Positions 48,998 to 61,334 of a DNA stretch of 64,000 bases are shown here, piece after piece. Source of the DNA: Brachionus manjavacas (Eukaryota; Rotifera; Eurotatoria; Ploima; Brachionidae). The position numbers were made by a program, and so were the translations under genes. The stretch covers positions 9,362,001-9,426,000 of the forward strand of contig JAHQIY010000002.1 in NCBI GenBank assembly GCA_019054805.1, given 5' to 3'. Each line of letters starts with the position of its first letter. The first letter of the stretch is position 1. The notes under the pieces are model-generated. The model ran no database searches. It saw only the letters and a program-made list of their open reading frames with translations, and was not told where the DNA came from.

Positions 48998-50720
48998 AAA
49001 ACTTTGTGGCAAAAACGAGTCCAAAATCGGCTTGTCCACTTCCCTTGGCCTGTCTTTCTTTGACCAAAAATGCGACGAAGTAACCATCACCAATTCAAAG
49101 AAACCAATTGACATTTAGATACCAAGAGAGCGCAATTTGCCCGACTTTCCATTCCAATATGTGAACACATCCAACTTGACAATATCATCAGGAGGCCAAA
49201 TACTTCCAAATAGCTTTGTTATCCACTCGGACAATTCTTCCATTCATTTGGAGATAAGACCTGACATTGACTTGACTCAAATAAACTCTATCGGATACTT
49301 AATCCTGATCAAGTTCGGCCTAAGCCCTCTTTTGAACTCAAGCCACAAAATTTATGACCACTGGCAAATTGTGTGTCCACACACAGCTATTAAATCTTCT
49401 TTCCAAAACCAAACTCAGCATGTCCAGTTCACATTTTTCATGAACATCAGCCAAGTCAAAGGCCACAAAGGCTTCACTGGCTACGGAATCAGACAATTAA
49501 CTCAAACTGAATTAAACTTCAATTGTCCCAACAGTTCTCTCACCGAGCCACCATCGATCAGCAATGATTCCCAATTGTTCACTAGTGACTTTTCTGTCCG
49601 AGTGTACACATCGGACTGTTACTATTTGGAAAAATATTCAGACAAGTGGAAGTCAGATGGAATGGAAATTTTGCCAGATAGCACACTAGAAGTGGCCCAT
49701 TGTCAATCGAGCCACTTGACACAGTTTGCCGGCGGCCTGGTTGTCCTGCCGTCCAAAATCAACTTTGAGCATGTGTTTGCCAATGTCAGTTTACTGCAAA
49801 ACCCGGTCATTTACTCAACTGTGATTGCCATTTTGGCTTTGTATGTGATGAGTGGTGTGTGGGCCTATGTGAATGACAGACGGGACAAAAGAGCTGGTCT
49901 GAGTGTCTTGCAGGACAAGTATTCGACAAATAGTTATTTTTATGAGGTAATTGTGTTCACTGGGAGCAGACAGATTACGGCAACTGATTCCAAGGTGAGC
50001 TTGATTTTGAGTGGAGCGATGTGGGCGAAACAGAGCCAAGGCATTTGATGGACAAAAAGAGAAAAGTGTTGAGACGTGGCGGAATCGACTTGTTTCTAAT
50101 GGGTGTCGATGGGCCTTTGGGAAATTTAAATTATGTGAGGATATGGCATGATAATGGCGGCAAGGGAAACATGGCTTCGTGGTACCTCAAATTTGTAATT
50201 GTCCACGATGTGAAGACCAGAGAAAAGCACAATTTTTTGAGCGAAAAGTGGCTCGGAGTGGAAAAAGGAGATGGTCTAATTGACCGGATATTGCCGATAG
50301 CTGGCGACAAGCAAAAAACCGAAATAAAGTATTAGGTCAAAAAACAGGCCAAACAAAACATGAGAGATGGTCACTTGTGGTTTTCGGTCTTTGCCAGACC
50401 GGTCCAGAGCAGGTTCACGCGTTTGGACAAAATCACGTGCTGCTTTGTTCTCTTGGGCATTACGATGCTCATGAACATTTTGTACTATGAGCTTGATTCG
50501 GCGCCTAATACTGGCGGAGTTGACATAGGCCCGTTTAGAATGACTACTCAACAAATTGGAATTGGTATCATGACTAATTCGATTACGTTTTCGCCTTGTT
50601 TTTTGTTCATTCAATTGTTTTTGCATTGCAGATGATCCAAAGCCAGAAAGACAATGCATTCACAGATCAAAAAAATACTTGACGAAAATTCCAAGAGAAG
50701 AGTCAACGTTCTGAAACCAA
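48998..50720 (+). pseudogene. Polycystin-1-like receptor fragment, pseudogene copy 2
   Basis: It has the same domain order as at 40059-41772: GAIN-like region, GPS (HLTQFAGG), helix, PLAT, second helix. It carries the same inherited lesions: TAG at 49116-49118, frameshift near 50015, TAG at 50333-50335, TGA at 50633-50635. It differs from copy 1 by Ile to Thr (LTQTELNF), Met to Val (LEVAHC) and Ser to Pro (SAPNTGG). It also has 9 extra bases near 50620 that read TTTTTGCATTGCAGATG, which looks like the 3' end of an intron (pyrimidine-rich, TGCAG). Copies 1 and 3 lack these bases. Confidence 0.9.
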
Positions 50721-50981
50721 GTAACAAAAATTATTTTTTTTTTTTTTTGATGAAATTTGATTTTTTTCTATTTATAAAAAATTAAAAATTAAATTGTTTG
50801 ACTTTGAAAAAACCTTTAAAATTTCTATTTTTTTTCTTTTGCACAAGATTGAATAAATCCTTTGATGGTTTTATGAAATTCAGTACAAAATGATAAAATT
50901 TTGTCATTTTTTTGTTCTTTAAAGAACGGAAAAAAATCGAGAAAAATTGAATAACTTTTTTTTCCAAATGTTACTAAATTC

Positions 50982-51188
50982 AAAATTAATTCTGTAAATG
51001 TAACACAGTGCAACATTCAAAGTTGCATCAACTATCAAGGTCTGCTAAATTTGCAGAGTTTAGCAGAAATTAAATTTCAATATAATCAAGTGAGTTCATT
51101 TTGCAGAGATTTTGCACATCATTAGCAGACTCTTACAGTTGATTCAACTTTGAATGTTACACAATGCTGCATTCACAGAATTAATTTT
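50982..51188. repeat. Foldback element with ~70-bp arms, copy 2
   Basis: Same element as at 42036-42243, carried along by the tandem duplication; arms and inner hairpin are unchanged. The position relative to the polycystin pseudogene is the same. Confidence 0.75.
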
Positions 51189-53058
51189 AAACTTTTATAA
51201 AAAAGTAATTTAATTTTTATACACTTTGTTCTGTTCTGTTGTACTGAACTTCACAAAACCTATTTTGACACCTTAAAAAAATCACAATAAAAGACATATT
51301 TTTTCACATTTCTTGATTGAAACCTCTTATTAAATAATAACTTTACGTTCGTAATTTTACGTTAACTTTCTAGAAATCCAACTAATAGACTAATAAAAAC
51401 CAAAAAGGCGAAAATAGCTTCAATAATGTGTTAATTTTGGTAAAGGAATATGGAAAATTAATTAAGTCAAAAGTCAAAGGGACTTGGACAAGTTTTTCCT
51501 TTTTCAGGTCAAGTCAAAACTTTGACTTTTTTTCATTTTTTCATTTTTTTGTAAGAGAAATTGATTGATTTCGATCTAAATTATTTTTCATTCTGGCCTT
51601 CATTGAAAACTTAATTTTCAATTATAAAGTCAAAGTCAGATTTTGACTTCTTTAACTTTTCGATACATTTTGGATTTTACAATTAAATTTTTACTAAAGA
51701 ATTTAGCAGAATAATTTTTTTTTTTTTAATTTTTGACTAAAATTTACCATAAAAAATGAAATACGTTAATTAACGTAAAATGACGTAAATCTCCGTAAAA
51801 AGGAAAATTACATAAATTGACCAAAAATCCAAATATCGTGGCAGTTTGTAAGAAAAAAATTAAATTGACTCAACACAAACAAAAAAATATATTATTTCAA
51901 TGTTTTTGCTGGACCTTAAGTTTGTAGCAAAGTACCTGCGGATCAAATCAAATTAAATTAAATTCACCCAAACATAATTTTATTTATTTTTTCTAAATTT
52001 AATATTTTTCTACAAAAATATAATGAATAACTTAATAATATAAGTTAAAGAAAATAATAAAACATTCAAGAAATCGAGCATTTTATCGGCATTTTCATTT
52101 TTACCAATTTTTCGTAAAGAACAATACACTGTTTCCATTAAAATTTTGCCCTTTTTACAATTTATTAAAGAAAAAAGTTTCCAACATAGAATTATATATT
52201 AAATGAAAGGTCTTAAACTCATCTTTCGGCAAAATTATTCTATTTTTTAAATTTCCTAATATAAATGTCAATTTTACCAGAATGAAAATACCTTTTTTTT
52301 TCAAAATAAACTTTACATTTGAATCTGCAACGAATATTTCAGGCTAAAAAATAAAAAAGGCAGTTTTTTTCTTACATTAACTGTTCTATTCATTTTAATA
52401 TCTTTTTTTTTCTGTTTCGAAATGCTCTGAAATTAGATTATTAATTAGATATAAATTAAATATCACATGGTTTTATTTTTTCAAAAAACTTTTCAATTGA
52501 TTTCTTTCTATTTGAAAATTTATCTTTTAATATCTTAAAAAGAGTGTTAAATTATAAAATAAACATAACATTATTTTTGTTTTTTTATTAATTTGCAAAA
52601 CAAACTTTACTTTTATTTTTAAATTATTAGAAAATGCTTCTTTACATTAGATAATATTTATTAAAATTGGGAAAATATTGAGCAAACATGCTTAAATTTG
52701 CTTGATTCAAAATTTTAAAAAAATATTAAACCGTTTTCAAGTTATTCAAGTTTCGCTGAATTGAAACGAACTTCACAACCCCTTTTTTTCGATCCAAAAC
52801 CAAAATAGTAAAAAAGCATTTCTATTTTTCCTTTTAGTTACTTTTTAACAATTAATGATTAGAATATGTTTATAATATGTTTTATGAATTATGTTGTTAA
52901 GTGTGCTTATGAGTTGCCAAGTTGAATGAATTTAAAAACAAAATTTAGCCCAATTTAAACAAATCATTTCTTTTGTTTTAGATGATTAGATTGTATTTGT
53001 TTTTTAGTTTTATTAGTGAATCAATCTGAAAAATTTTTGAAAAAATTAAGTGTTAGTA
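51189..53058. other. AT-rich spacer, copy 2
   Basis: Equivalent of 42244-44111. The 16-bp palindrome TACGTTAATTAACGTA lies at 51762-51777. No gene seen. Confidence 0.5.
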
Positions 53059-54138
53059 ATGGACAGGCTTATTCTAGTAACTGGTGGAGGTGGGTATATA
53101 GGTTCCCATTGCGTTATAGATCTAATCAAAGATGGATTCGAAGTTGTTGTAATAGACAACTGGAGCAATTCTAAAGAAGGTAGTTTATTTAGCTTATTTT
53201 TAGATAAATAAGAAATTTTTTTAAAAGAATGCATCAAGAGACTAGAAAAAATAACTGGGAAAAAAATAACAACGTTTACTGTAGACATACGTGATAAATT
53301 TCAGCTTGGCAAAGTATTCGAAAATTTTAAATTTTCTGCAGTTTTACATTTAGCTGCATTTAAAGCCGTCGGTGAATCCTGCGAAAAACCTATCGAATAC
53401 TTTATTAATAATGTTTGCGGAAGTTTAAATGTTCTTTAAATGATGAATAAATAAAAAAAAATTTCATGTCCGAAATTACATTGATTCAAATTGATATGGT
53501 ACTGTTTATGGAATTCCCGAATATCTGCCTTTAGACGAAAACCATCCAGTAAATAATGACAATATTACCAACCCTTATGGTAGAAGTAAATTTATGGTAG
53601 AAAATATACTGCAAGATCTGTTTAAAACAGACAGATCATGGAATATTGTAATACTACGATATTTTAACCCAGCAGGGGCACATGAATCAGGTTTGATAGG
53701 AGAAGACCCACAGGGTGAACCAAATAATCTTTTGCCCTATATTAGTCAAGTTGCGGCAAAAGACTCAAAGAGGTTAAAATCTTCGGTAATGACTATGACA
53801 CCAAAGACGGAACCGGGGTAAGAGATTATATACACATAAGTGATTTGTCAAAAGCACATTGTCTTGCAATTGCTAAATTAAGACAGAGTCCTGGACTAAA
53901 AATTTACAATCTTGGAACAGGCCAAGGATTTTCTGTTTTAGAAATGGTTACCACTTTTGAAAAAATAACAGGTATTTCAATAAAAAAACGATTTGTGGAA
54001 AGAAGACCTGGTGATGTGGCTGGCATTTTTTCAATATCTGATTTGGCTCAGAAAGAATTAGGATGGAAGATTTCTAAAAATTTAGAAGACATTTGTCGTG
54101 ACATGTGGAATTGGCAATTGCAAAATCCTAAAGTTTAA
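53059..54138 (+). pseudogene. galE: UDP-glucose 4-epimerase, copy 2 (central patch replaced, early stop)
   Basis: Exon 1 (53059-53179) and the 48-nt intron (53180-53227) match copy 1. In exon 2 the 51 bases that in copy 1 encode residues 111-127 are replaced by 64 unrelated bases (53437-53500). These begin with an in-frame TAA (53437-53439) and remove the SSSC segment with catalytic Ser126. Tyr153 and Lys157 downstream remain. One A is missing in GCGGCAAAAGAC at about 53755-53760, which by chance returns the frame after the +13 change. The C-terminal part (ITGISIKKRFVERRPGDVAG ... ICRDMWNWQLQNPKV), broken in copy 1, is intact here to the stop at 54136-54138. The replaced patch is not a homopolymer effect, so this copy is a true pseudogene unless misassembled. 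Confidence 0.88.
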
Positions 54139-55032
54139 AAATATTCTTCAATTCTTTAAAGAAAATCTTAAACGAATTATATTCAATGCATAATTAATAA
54201 TTTAGAACATAAATTTATTAAAAAGTAGATTTTGCCTAAATATAAAACCAAATATTAAATAAAATTTTTTTGCAGAAAATTTTTTAATCTTCTTACTTTA
54301 AAATTTGCTGTTCCTTTAATTAATTGTCCTTAAATAATTTTTACTTGACAATTAATTGAATAAATAATTTTTAAATTTGGCAGTTTGATGTTAAAAAAAA
54401 GAATAACTTCAGCTTAGTTTTTTTAAATCTTTTCATGATCTTTTCAACACTTAGATCACAGGTAATTTTTCTTAATGCTTATTTGAGTTATTTAACATTA
54501 TGTTTGTGACTAAATATTAAATTTGTGATTTTTAGGGATAAAATTGGACGGAAGAACTGAGGAATCAAAATCAAATCAATAATAAAATTTTGAATATTTA
54601 AAAGTTTAAATCAATTAAATTGAATGCTTTTCTAAAATCAATTAAAAATGATAAAGTTTTTGGCTTCTTTTAACTAGCTAAGTCTAAATTATAAAGTTAT
54701 TCAAGAAGTGCTGTTTGACGTAAATGTCTCCGCAAAAAACTATGCTTAACATTAGAGAAAACATGATTCGATTTTAGGTGATTGAGATTTGATTAGATAA
54801 AAAGCTTTTCAACCGTAAAGTATTTAAAAAAATGATTTTTGTTCACTTAATTATTAACAATTATTTTTATTGTATAAGAATAAAGTTTAATTTATAATTC
54901 TAGGTTTTTTGTGTGTAATTTAATTTGAATTTTTTTATCTCAATTGAAAATTTAGCTTTAAACAAAAGGAAAAACATTTTATTATTTCTGTAATTTTTGT
55001 GTTCAAAAATTAAAAAATCCAAATTTTTCGAC

Positions 55033-55914
55033 ATGATTCAAGTTTTGTTTTTATTTAATTTAATCTTAGGTAATAAATATATATAAATTAATATATATAA
55101 ATTCTGGATCAACTTGGTCACATTTATTGTGATCCTAAAAGCACACTTTAAACTAAAAATTTTATTTTTTTTTAAATTAAAATAATTTTAAAAAAATCAA
55201 AGGGTTTGAGTACTATTTTAAATGAACGCGGAACTACTTTGAATACGGACTTTGAGCGAGCTGTAACCCTACCGGATTACTATGATACAGATTTGGAAAA
55301 TTTCTGGACTCAACCATGTAATTTTGTCTTTAATTTTATATATTTTCTCAGTAAGAGTCTTTGTCCTTGAGTTAAAATATAAATCCAAAAATGAAGATTT
55401 TTTAAAATAGTTTTTAATTATTTTAATTAGTAGATTAACGACAATTTTAAAATAATTTCTGTTTGACAAAATAAATTGAAAATTACTCAAAATTATAAAA
55501 TTTTTAATTTATGAGTTCTGTTTTGTTATTTTATTTATTTTTTTATCAATAAACGCTTAATATAGGCGTCATTAATTTCGTAGAAAAAAATGGGTGATTA
55601 ATTAAAAATTAAAAAAATGAAACCAAAATAGCATTGCACAAAAATCAATCTCTCAAAATTTTTTTATTTAAAATATTAATCAATACATAAAATTAAAGAT
55701 GGTTTAATTTTTAATTTTGTTTAAGTTTTTGAATTTAATTGCTACAAAACTCGAAATTTAGTTTTAATTAAAAAAAGATGAAAATTGGCACTTAATTTTA
55801 ATACTAATTCTAAGAGGCGAAAAAATTGAATCATTTGATATATAAATAATTTTATTAGAACCTTCTTTTAAGGCTTTAAGTGTAACCGAACATGTTGATT
55901 CATATCCTATTTAA
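55033..55914 (+). CDS. Possible small secreted-protein gene, three exons, copy 2
   Basis: Duplicate of 46077-46961: signal-like exon 55033-55069, central exon 55203-55317, last stretch 55859-55914. The central exon is one codon shorter than in copy 1 (one ATT lost in an ATTATT pair), an in-frame change that mildly supports a protein-coding past. The same phase conflicts at the exon joins are present in both copies, so they predate the duplication or the exon model is wrong. Confidence 0.3.
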
Positions 55915-56165
55915 TAATATTAATTAACACCAAAAATTCAAATTTAGCTCTCTTTATAAAAAACTCTTTTAAAAAAAATGAAAAAAGCTAATTTGTATTA
56001 CATTCCGAGCAGTGGTCTTTATTTTCTATTTGATTTCGATTTTGACAAAAAAAATATTTACCTAAATTAATAAATATTGAATTAATCTTCTTTTTCATTG
56101 CATTTGCTAGATAATTCTTGTTCAATTTTTAAGAAATTTTGATTTTTAGAAAAGAAATTTTCTAA

Positions 56166-57379
56166 ATATTATTTATTGTTTATTTTTTTTATTTTTTTTT
56201 CAAAAATTTTTATTCTTAGTCAATAAAAATAAATAGAGAGGTGATAATTTGTCATGCAATAGAAAATTAAAAACAACCAAAATTTTAAAAGAAAATTAGG
56301 AAAATAAATCTTCTTAAATTTTATTTTAGGCATAAAAGGTTCAAAAAAGTATGCTGCACTATGCTGCAATATTTTTTTAATATTTTTTATTAATTTTAAT
56401 TTTAATTTATCAAAAAAATGAAGAATTTTTGTTCAATTTGTATTTGAAATTCACAACACCTTCAAACTTCGGAAACAATTTACTATGTACCAAATTTTTT
56501 GATTTTCTCATTTAAATAAAATGTTAATAATCGTTTTTCATTATTTAAGTTCCAAGTATTCTTTAAATTCAATCTACATTTTTATGTATTTTAATCTCTG
56601 GACTGTTTCATGAGTTTATTTTTTTTTGGCAAAAAGACCATAACTTTGCTAATATTTTTCAATCTGTTAAAAGATTCGGAAAATTTAGTTGTTCAGCTTC
56701 ATATAGAGTACCTATAAATCGTAATTGAAAAATATTAAGGAAATTAGGAACTCAAGGCAAACTTTTACAAATCCCCAAATGAACACTTAAATACTTGATT
56801 ATTTTAATTAACACTCTTTCAATATTTTAAGCACTCAAATTATTTATTTATAATATCAAAATTGATTTTTTGCTGAATACCCAATTATATTAATAAATAG
56901 TCATTTAAATGAAAGCCCTCCTAAATTTTGAATTAGAATTTTGACAATCTAGTTTCTTCCAGACGAATCGTTTTTCTTTACGATTCCACAGTCATGCAAA
57001 TGCATGTTTCGTGATCTGATTTACGAATGATTTTGATTTTTTGTTTTGAAATAAATTTAAATTGATCATATTTAAAAACTTTAAGATTTTGCATTTAAAC
57101 TTTTTTCAAAAATAAAAGTTTAATATAAGCGTGATTTTTTACTTTATAGTTCATATTAAATATGTTTAGTTGCTAATTTATAAAACCCAACATCAAAATT
57201 ACAGACAATCTGGTTTCTTCCAGACGAATCGTTTTTCTTTACGATTCTAGAGTCATGCAAATGCATGTTTCGTGATCTGATTTACGAATGATTTTGATTT
57301 TTGGTTTATTAAATAATAATAATTGATCATATTTTACATAAAAATTAAACAAATCATAAAATTTATTTATTTTTTTTTA
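56166..57379. repeat. 1.2-kb block, first of two tandem copies between units 2 and 3
   Basis: About 1214 bp, matching 47215-48432 throughout, including the fusion TTTAATCTC/TGGACTGTTTC, both hairpin elements (near 56948 and 57210) and the spacer between them. Confidence 0.85.
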
Positions 57380-58595
57380 ATATTATTTATTGTTTATTTT
57401 TTTATTTTTTTTTCAAAAATTTTTATTCTTAGTCAATAAAAATAAATAGAGAGGTGATAATTTGTCATGCAATAGAAAATTAAAAACAACCAAAATTTTA
57501 AAAGAAAATTAGGAAAATAAATCTTCTTAAATTTTATTTTAGGCATAAAAGGTTCAAAAAGTATGCTGCACTATGCTGCAATATTTTTTTAATATTTTTT
57601 ATTAATTTTAATTTTAATTTATCAAAAAAATTAGGAATTTTTGTTCAATTTGTATTTGAAATTCACAACACCTTCAAACTTCGGAAACAATTTACTATGT
57701 ACCAAATTTTTTTGATTTTCTCATTTAAATAAAATGTTAATAATCGTTTTTCATTATTTAAGTTCCAAGTATTCTTTAAATTCAATCTACATTTTTATGT
57801 ATTTTAATCTCTGGACTGTTTCATGAGTTTATTTTTTTTTGGCAAAAAGACCATAACTTTGCTAATATTTTTCAATCTGTTAAAAGATTCGGAAAATTTA
57901 GTTGTTCAGCTTCATATAGAGTACCTATAAATCGTAATTGAAAAAATATTAAGGAAATTAGGAACTCAAGGCAAACTTTTACAAATCCCCAAATGAACAC
58001 TTAAATACTTGATTATTTTAATTAACACTCTTTCAATATTTTAAGCACTCAAATTATTTATTTATAATATCAAAATTGATTTTTTGCTGAATACCCAATT
58101 ATATTAATAAATAGTCATTTAAATGAAAGCCCTCCTAAATTTTGAATTAGAATTTTGACAATCTAGTTTCTTCCAGACGAATCGTTTTTCTTTACGATTC
58201 CACAGTCATGCAAATGCATGTTTCGTGATCTGATTTACGAATGATTTTGATTTTTTGTTTTGAAATAAATTTAAATTGATCATATTTAAAAACTTTAAGA
58301 TTTTGCATTTAAACTTTTTTTCAAAAATAAAAAGTTTAATATAAGCGTGATTTTTTACTTTATAGTTCATATTAAATATGTTTAGTTGCTAATTTATAAA
58401 ACCCAACATCAAAATTACAGACAATCTGGTTTCTTCCAGACGAATCGTTTTTCTTTACGATTCTAGAGTCATGCAAATGCATGTTTCGTGATCTGATTTA
58501 CGAATGATTTTGATTTTTGGTTTATTAAATAATAATAATTGATCATATTTTACATAAAAATTAAACAAATCATAAAATTTATTTATTTTTTTTTA
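57380..58595. repeat. 1.2-kb block, second of two tandem copies
   Basis: About 1216 bp. It shares with the start of unit 3 (58596 on) the variant AAAAAAATTAGGAATTTTTG, where other copies have AAAAAAATGAAGAATTTTTG. This shows that these two neighbours are each other's closest relatives and that the block expanded locally. Confidence 0.85.
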
Positions 58596-59159
58596 ATATT
58601 ATTTATTGTTTATTTTTTTTTATTTTTTTCAAAAATTTTTATTCTTAGTCAATAAAAATAAATAGAGAGGTGATAATTTGTCATGCAATAGAAAATTAAA
58701 AACAACCAAAATTTTAAAAGAAAATTAGGAAAATAAATCTTCTTAAATTTTATTTTAGGCATAAAAGGTTCAAAAAAGTATGCTGCACTATGCTGCAATA
58801 TTTTTTTAATATTTTTTATTAATTTTAATTTTAATTTATCAAAAAAATTAGGAATTTTTGTTCAATTTGTATTTGAAATTCACAACACCTTCAAACTTCG
58901 GAAACAATTTACTATGTACCAAATTTTTTTGATTTTCTCATTTAAATAAAATGTTAATAATCGTTTTTCATTATTTAAGTTCCAAGTATTCTTTAAATTC
59001 AATCTACATTTTTATGTATTTTAATCTCTTTTTTTAAATTTTATCTAGTTATACCAAAGGTGAAAAAAAAAAAATAAAAAATAAAATATACATTAAGGAG
59101 CATACTAAATTTTCTTAAAACAAAAAATTTTTCAAAAAATTTCTTTTTTATTTACAAAG

Positions 59160-60873
59160 AAAACTTTGTGGCAAAAACGAGTCCAAAATCGGCTTGTCCA
59201 CTTCCCTTGGCCTGTCTTTCTTTGACCAAAAATGCGACGAAGTAACCATCACCAATTCAAAGAAACCAATTGACATTTAGATACCAAGAGAGCGCAATTT
59301 GCCCGACTTTCCATTCCAATATGTGAACACATCCAACTTGACAATATCATCAGGAGGCCAAATACTTCCAAATAGCTTTGTTATCCACTCGGACAATATT
59401 TCCATTCATTTGGAGATAAGACCTGACATTGACTTGACTCAAATAAACTCTATCGGATACTTAATCCTGATCAAGTTCGGCCTAAGCCCTCTTTTGAACT
59501 CAAGCCACAAAATTTATGACCACTGGCAAATTGTGTATCCACACACAGCTATTAAATCTTCTTTCCAAAACCAAACTCAGCATGTCCAGTTCACATTTTT
59601 CATGAACATCAGCCAAGTCAAAGGCCACAAAGGCTTCACTGGCTACGGAATCAGACAATTAACTCAAACTGAATTAAACTTCAATTGTCCCAACAGTTCT
59701 CTCACCGAGCCACCATCGATCAGCAATGATTCCCAATTGTTCACTAGTGACTTTTCTGTCCGAGTGTACACATCGGACTGTTACTATTTGGAAAAATATT
59801 CAGACAAGTGGAAGTCAGATGGAATGGAAATTTTGCCAGATAGCACACTAGAAGTGGCCCATTGTCAATCGAGCCACTTGACACAGTTTGCCGGCGGCCT
59901 GGTTGTCCTGCCGTCCAAAATCAACTTTGAGCATGTGTTTGCCAATGTCAGTTTACTGCAAAACCCGGTCATTTACTCAACTGTGATTGCCATTTTGGCT
60001 TTGTATGTGATGAGTGGTGTGTGGGCCTATGTGAATGACAGACGGGACAAAAGAGCTGGTCTGAGTGTCTTGCAGGACAAGTATTCGACAAATAGTTATT
60101 TTTATGAGGTAATTGTGTTCACTGGGAGCAGACAGATTACGGCAACTGATTCCAAGGTGAGCTTGATTTTGAGTGGAGCGATGTGGGCGAAACAGAGCCA
60201 AGGCATTTGATGGACAAAAAGAGAAAAGTGTTGAGACGTGGCGGAATCGACTTGTTTCTAATGGGTGTCGATGGGCCTTTGGGAAATTTAAATTATGTGA
60301 GGATATGGCATGATAATGGCGGCAAGGGAAACATGGCTTCGTGGTACCTCAAATTTGTAATTGTCCACGATGTGAAGACCAGAGAAAAGCACAATTTTTT
60401 GAGCGAAAAGTGGCTCGGAGTGGAAAAAGGAGATGGTCTAATTGACCGGATATTGCCGATAGCTGGCGACAAGCAAAAAACCGAAATAAAGTATTAGGTC
60501 AAAAAACAGGCCAAACAAAACATGAGAGATGGTCACTTGTGGTTTTCGGTCTTTGCCAGACCGGTCCAGAGCAGGTTCACGCGTTTGGACAAAATCACGT
60601 GCTGCTTTGTTCTCTTGGGCATTACGATGCTCATGAACATTTTGTACTATGAGCTTGATTCGGCGCCTAATACTGGCGGAGTTGACATAGGCCCGTTTAG
60701 AATGACTACTCAACAAATTGGAATTGGTATCATGACTAATTCGATTACGTTTTCGCCTTGTTTTTTGTTCATTCAATTGTTCAGATGATCCAAAGCCAGA
60801 AAGACAATGCATTCACAGATCAAAAAAATACTTGACGAAAATTCCAAGAGAAGAGTCAACGTTCTGAAACCAA
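59160..60873 (+). pseudogene. Polycystin-1-like receptor fragment, pseudogene copy 3
   Basis: It has the same architecture and the same shared lesions as the other two: TAG at 59278-59280, frameshift near 60177, TAG at 60495-60497 and TGA at 60786-60788. Private changes are Ser to Ile (SDNISIH) and Cys to Tyr (IVYPHTA). It shares Thr, Val and Pro variants with copy 2, so copies 2 and 3 are the closest pair, but it lacks the 9-base insertion of copy 2. The loss of a cysteine in the GAIN-like region is consistent with no selection. Confidence 0.9.
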
Positions 60874-61127
60874 GTAACAAAAATTATTTTTTTTTTTTGA
60901 TGAAATTTGATTTTTTCTATTTATAAAAATTAAAAATTAAATTGTTTGACTTTGAAAAAACCTTTAAAATTTCTATTTTTTTCTTTTGCACAAGATTGAA
61001 TAAATCCTTTGATGGTTTTATGAAATTCAGTACAAAATGATAAAATTTTGTCATTTTTTGTTCTTTAAAGAACGGAAAAAAATCGAGAAAAATTGAATAA
61101 CTTTTTTTTCCAAATGTTACTAAATTC

Positions 61128-61334
61128 AAAATTAATTCTGTAAATGTAACACAGTGCAACATTCAAAGTTGCATCAACTATCAAGGTCTGCTAAATTTGC
61201 AGAGTTTAGCAGAAATTAAATTTCAATATAATCAAGTGAGTTCATTTTGCAGAGATTTTGCACATCATTAGCAGACTCTTACAGTTGATTCAACTTTGAA
61301 TGTTACACAATGCTGCATTCACAGAATTAATTTT
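61128..61334. repeat. Foldback element with ~70-bp arms, copy 3
   Basis: Same element as at 42036-42243 and 50982-51188, within the truncated third unit. Confidence 0.75.

Larger units (their letters stand above)
48433..56165. repeat. Tandem duplication unit, copy 2 (~7.7 kb)
   Basis: Corresponds to 39496-47214 at an offset of about 8939-8947 bp. Differences are mostly one-base changes in A/T runs plus a few substitutions. The main exception is a replaced patch in galE at 53437-53500. Confidence 0.9.

Noticed and set aside
50782..51016. Minus-strand frames of 61-63 codons (and 60917-61162, 55269-55490)
   Set aside because: T-rich spacer or foldback-element sequence; frame length changes between copies with homopolymer length.
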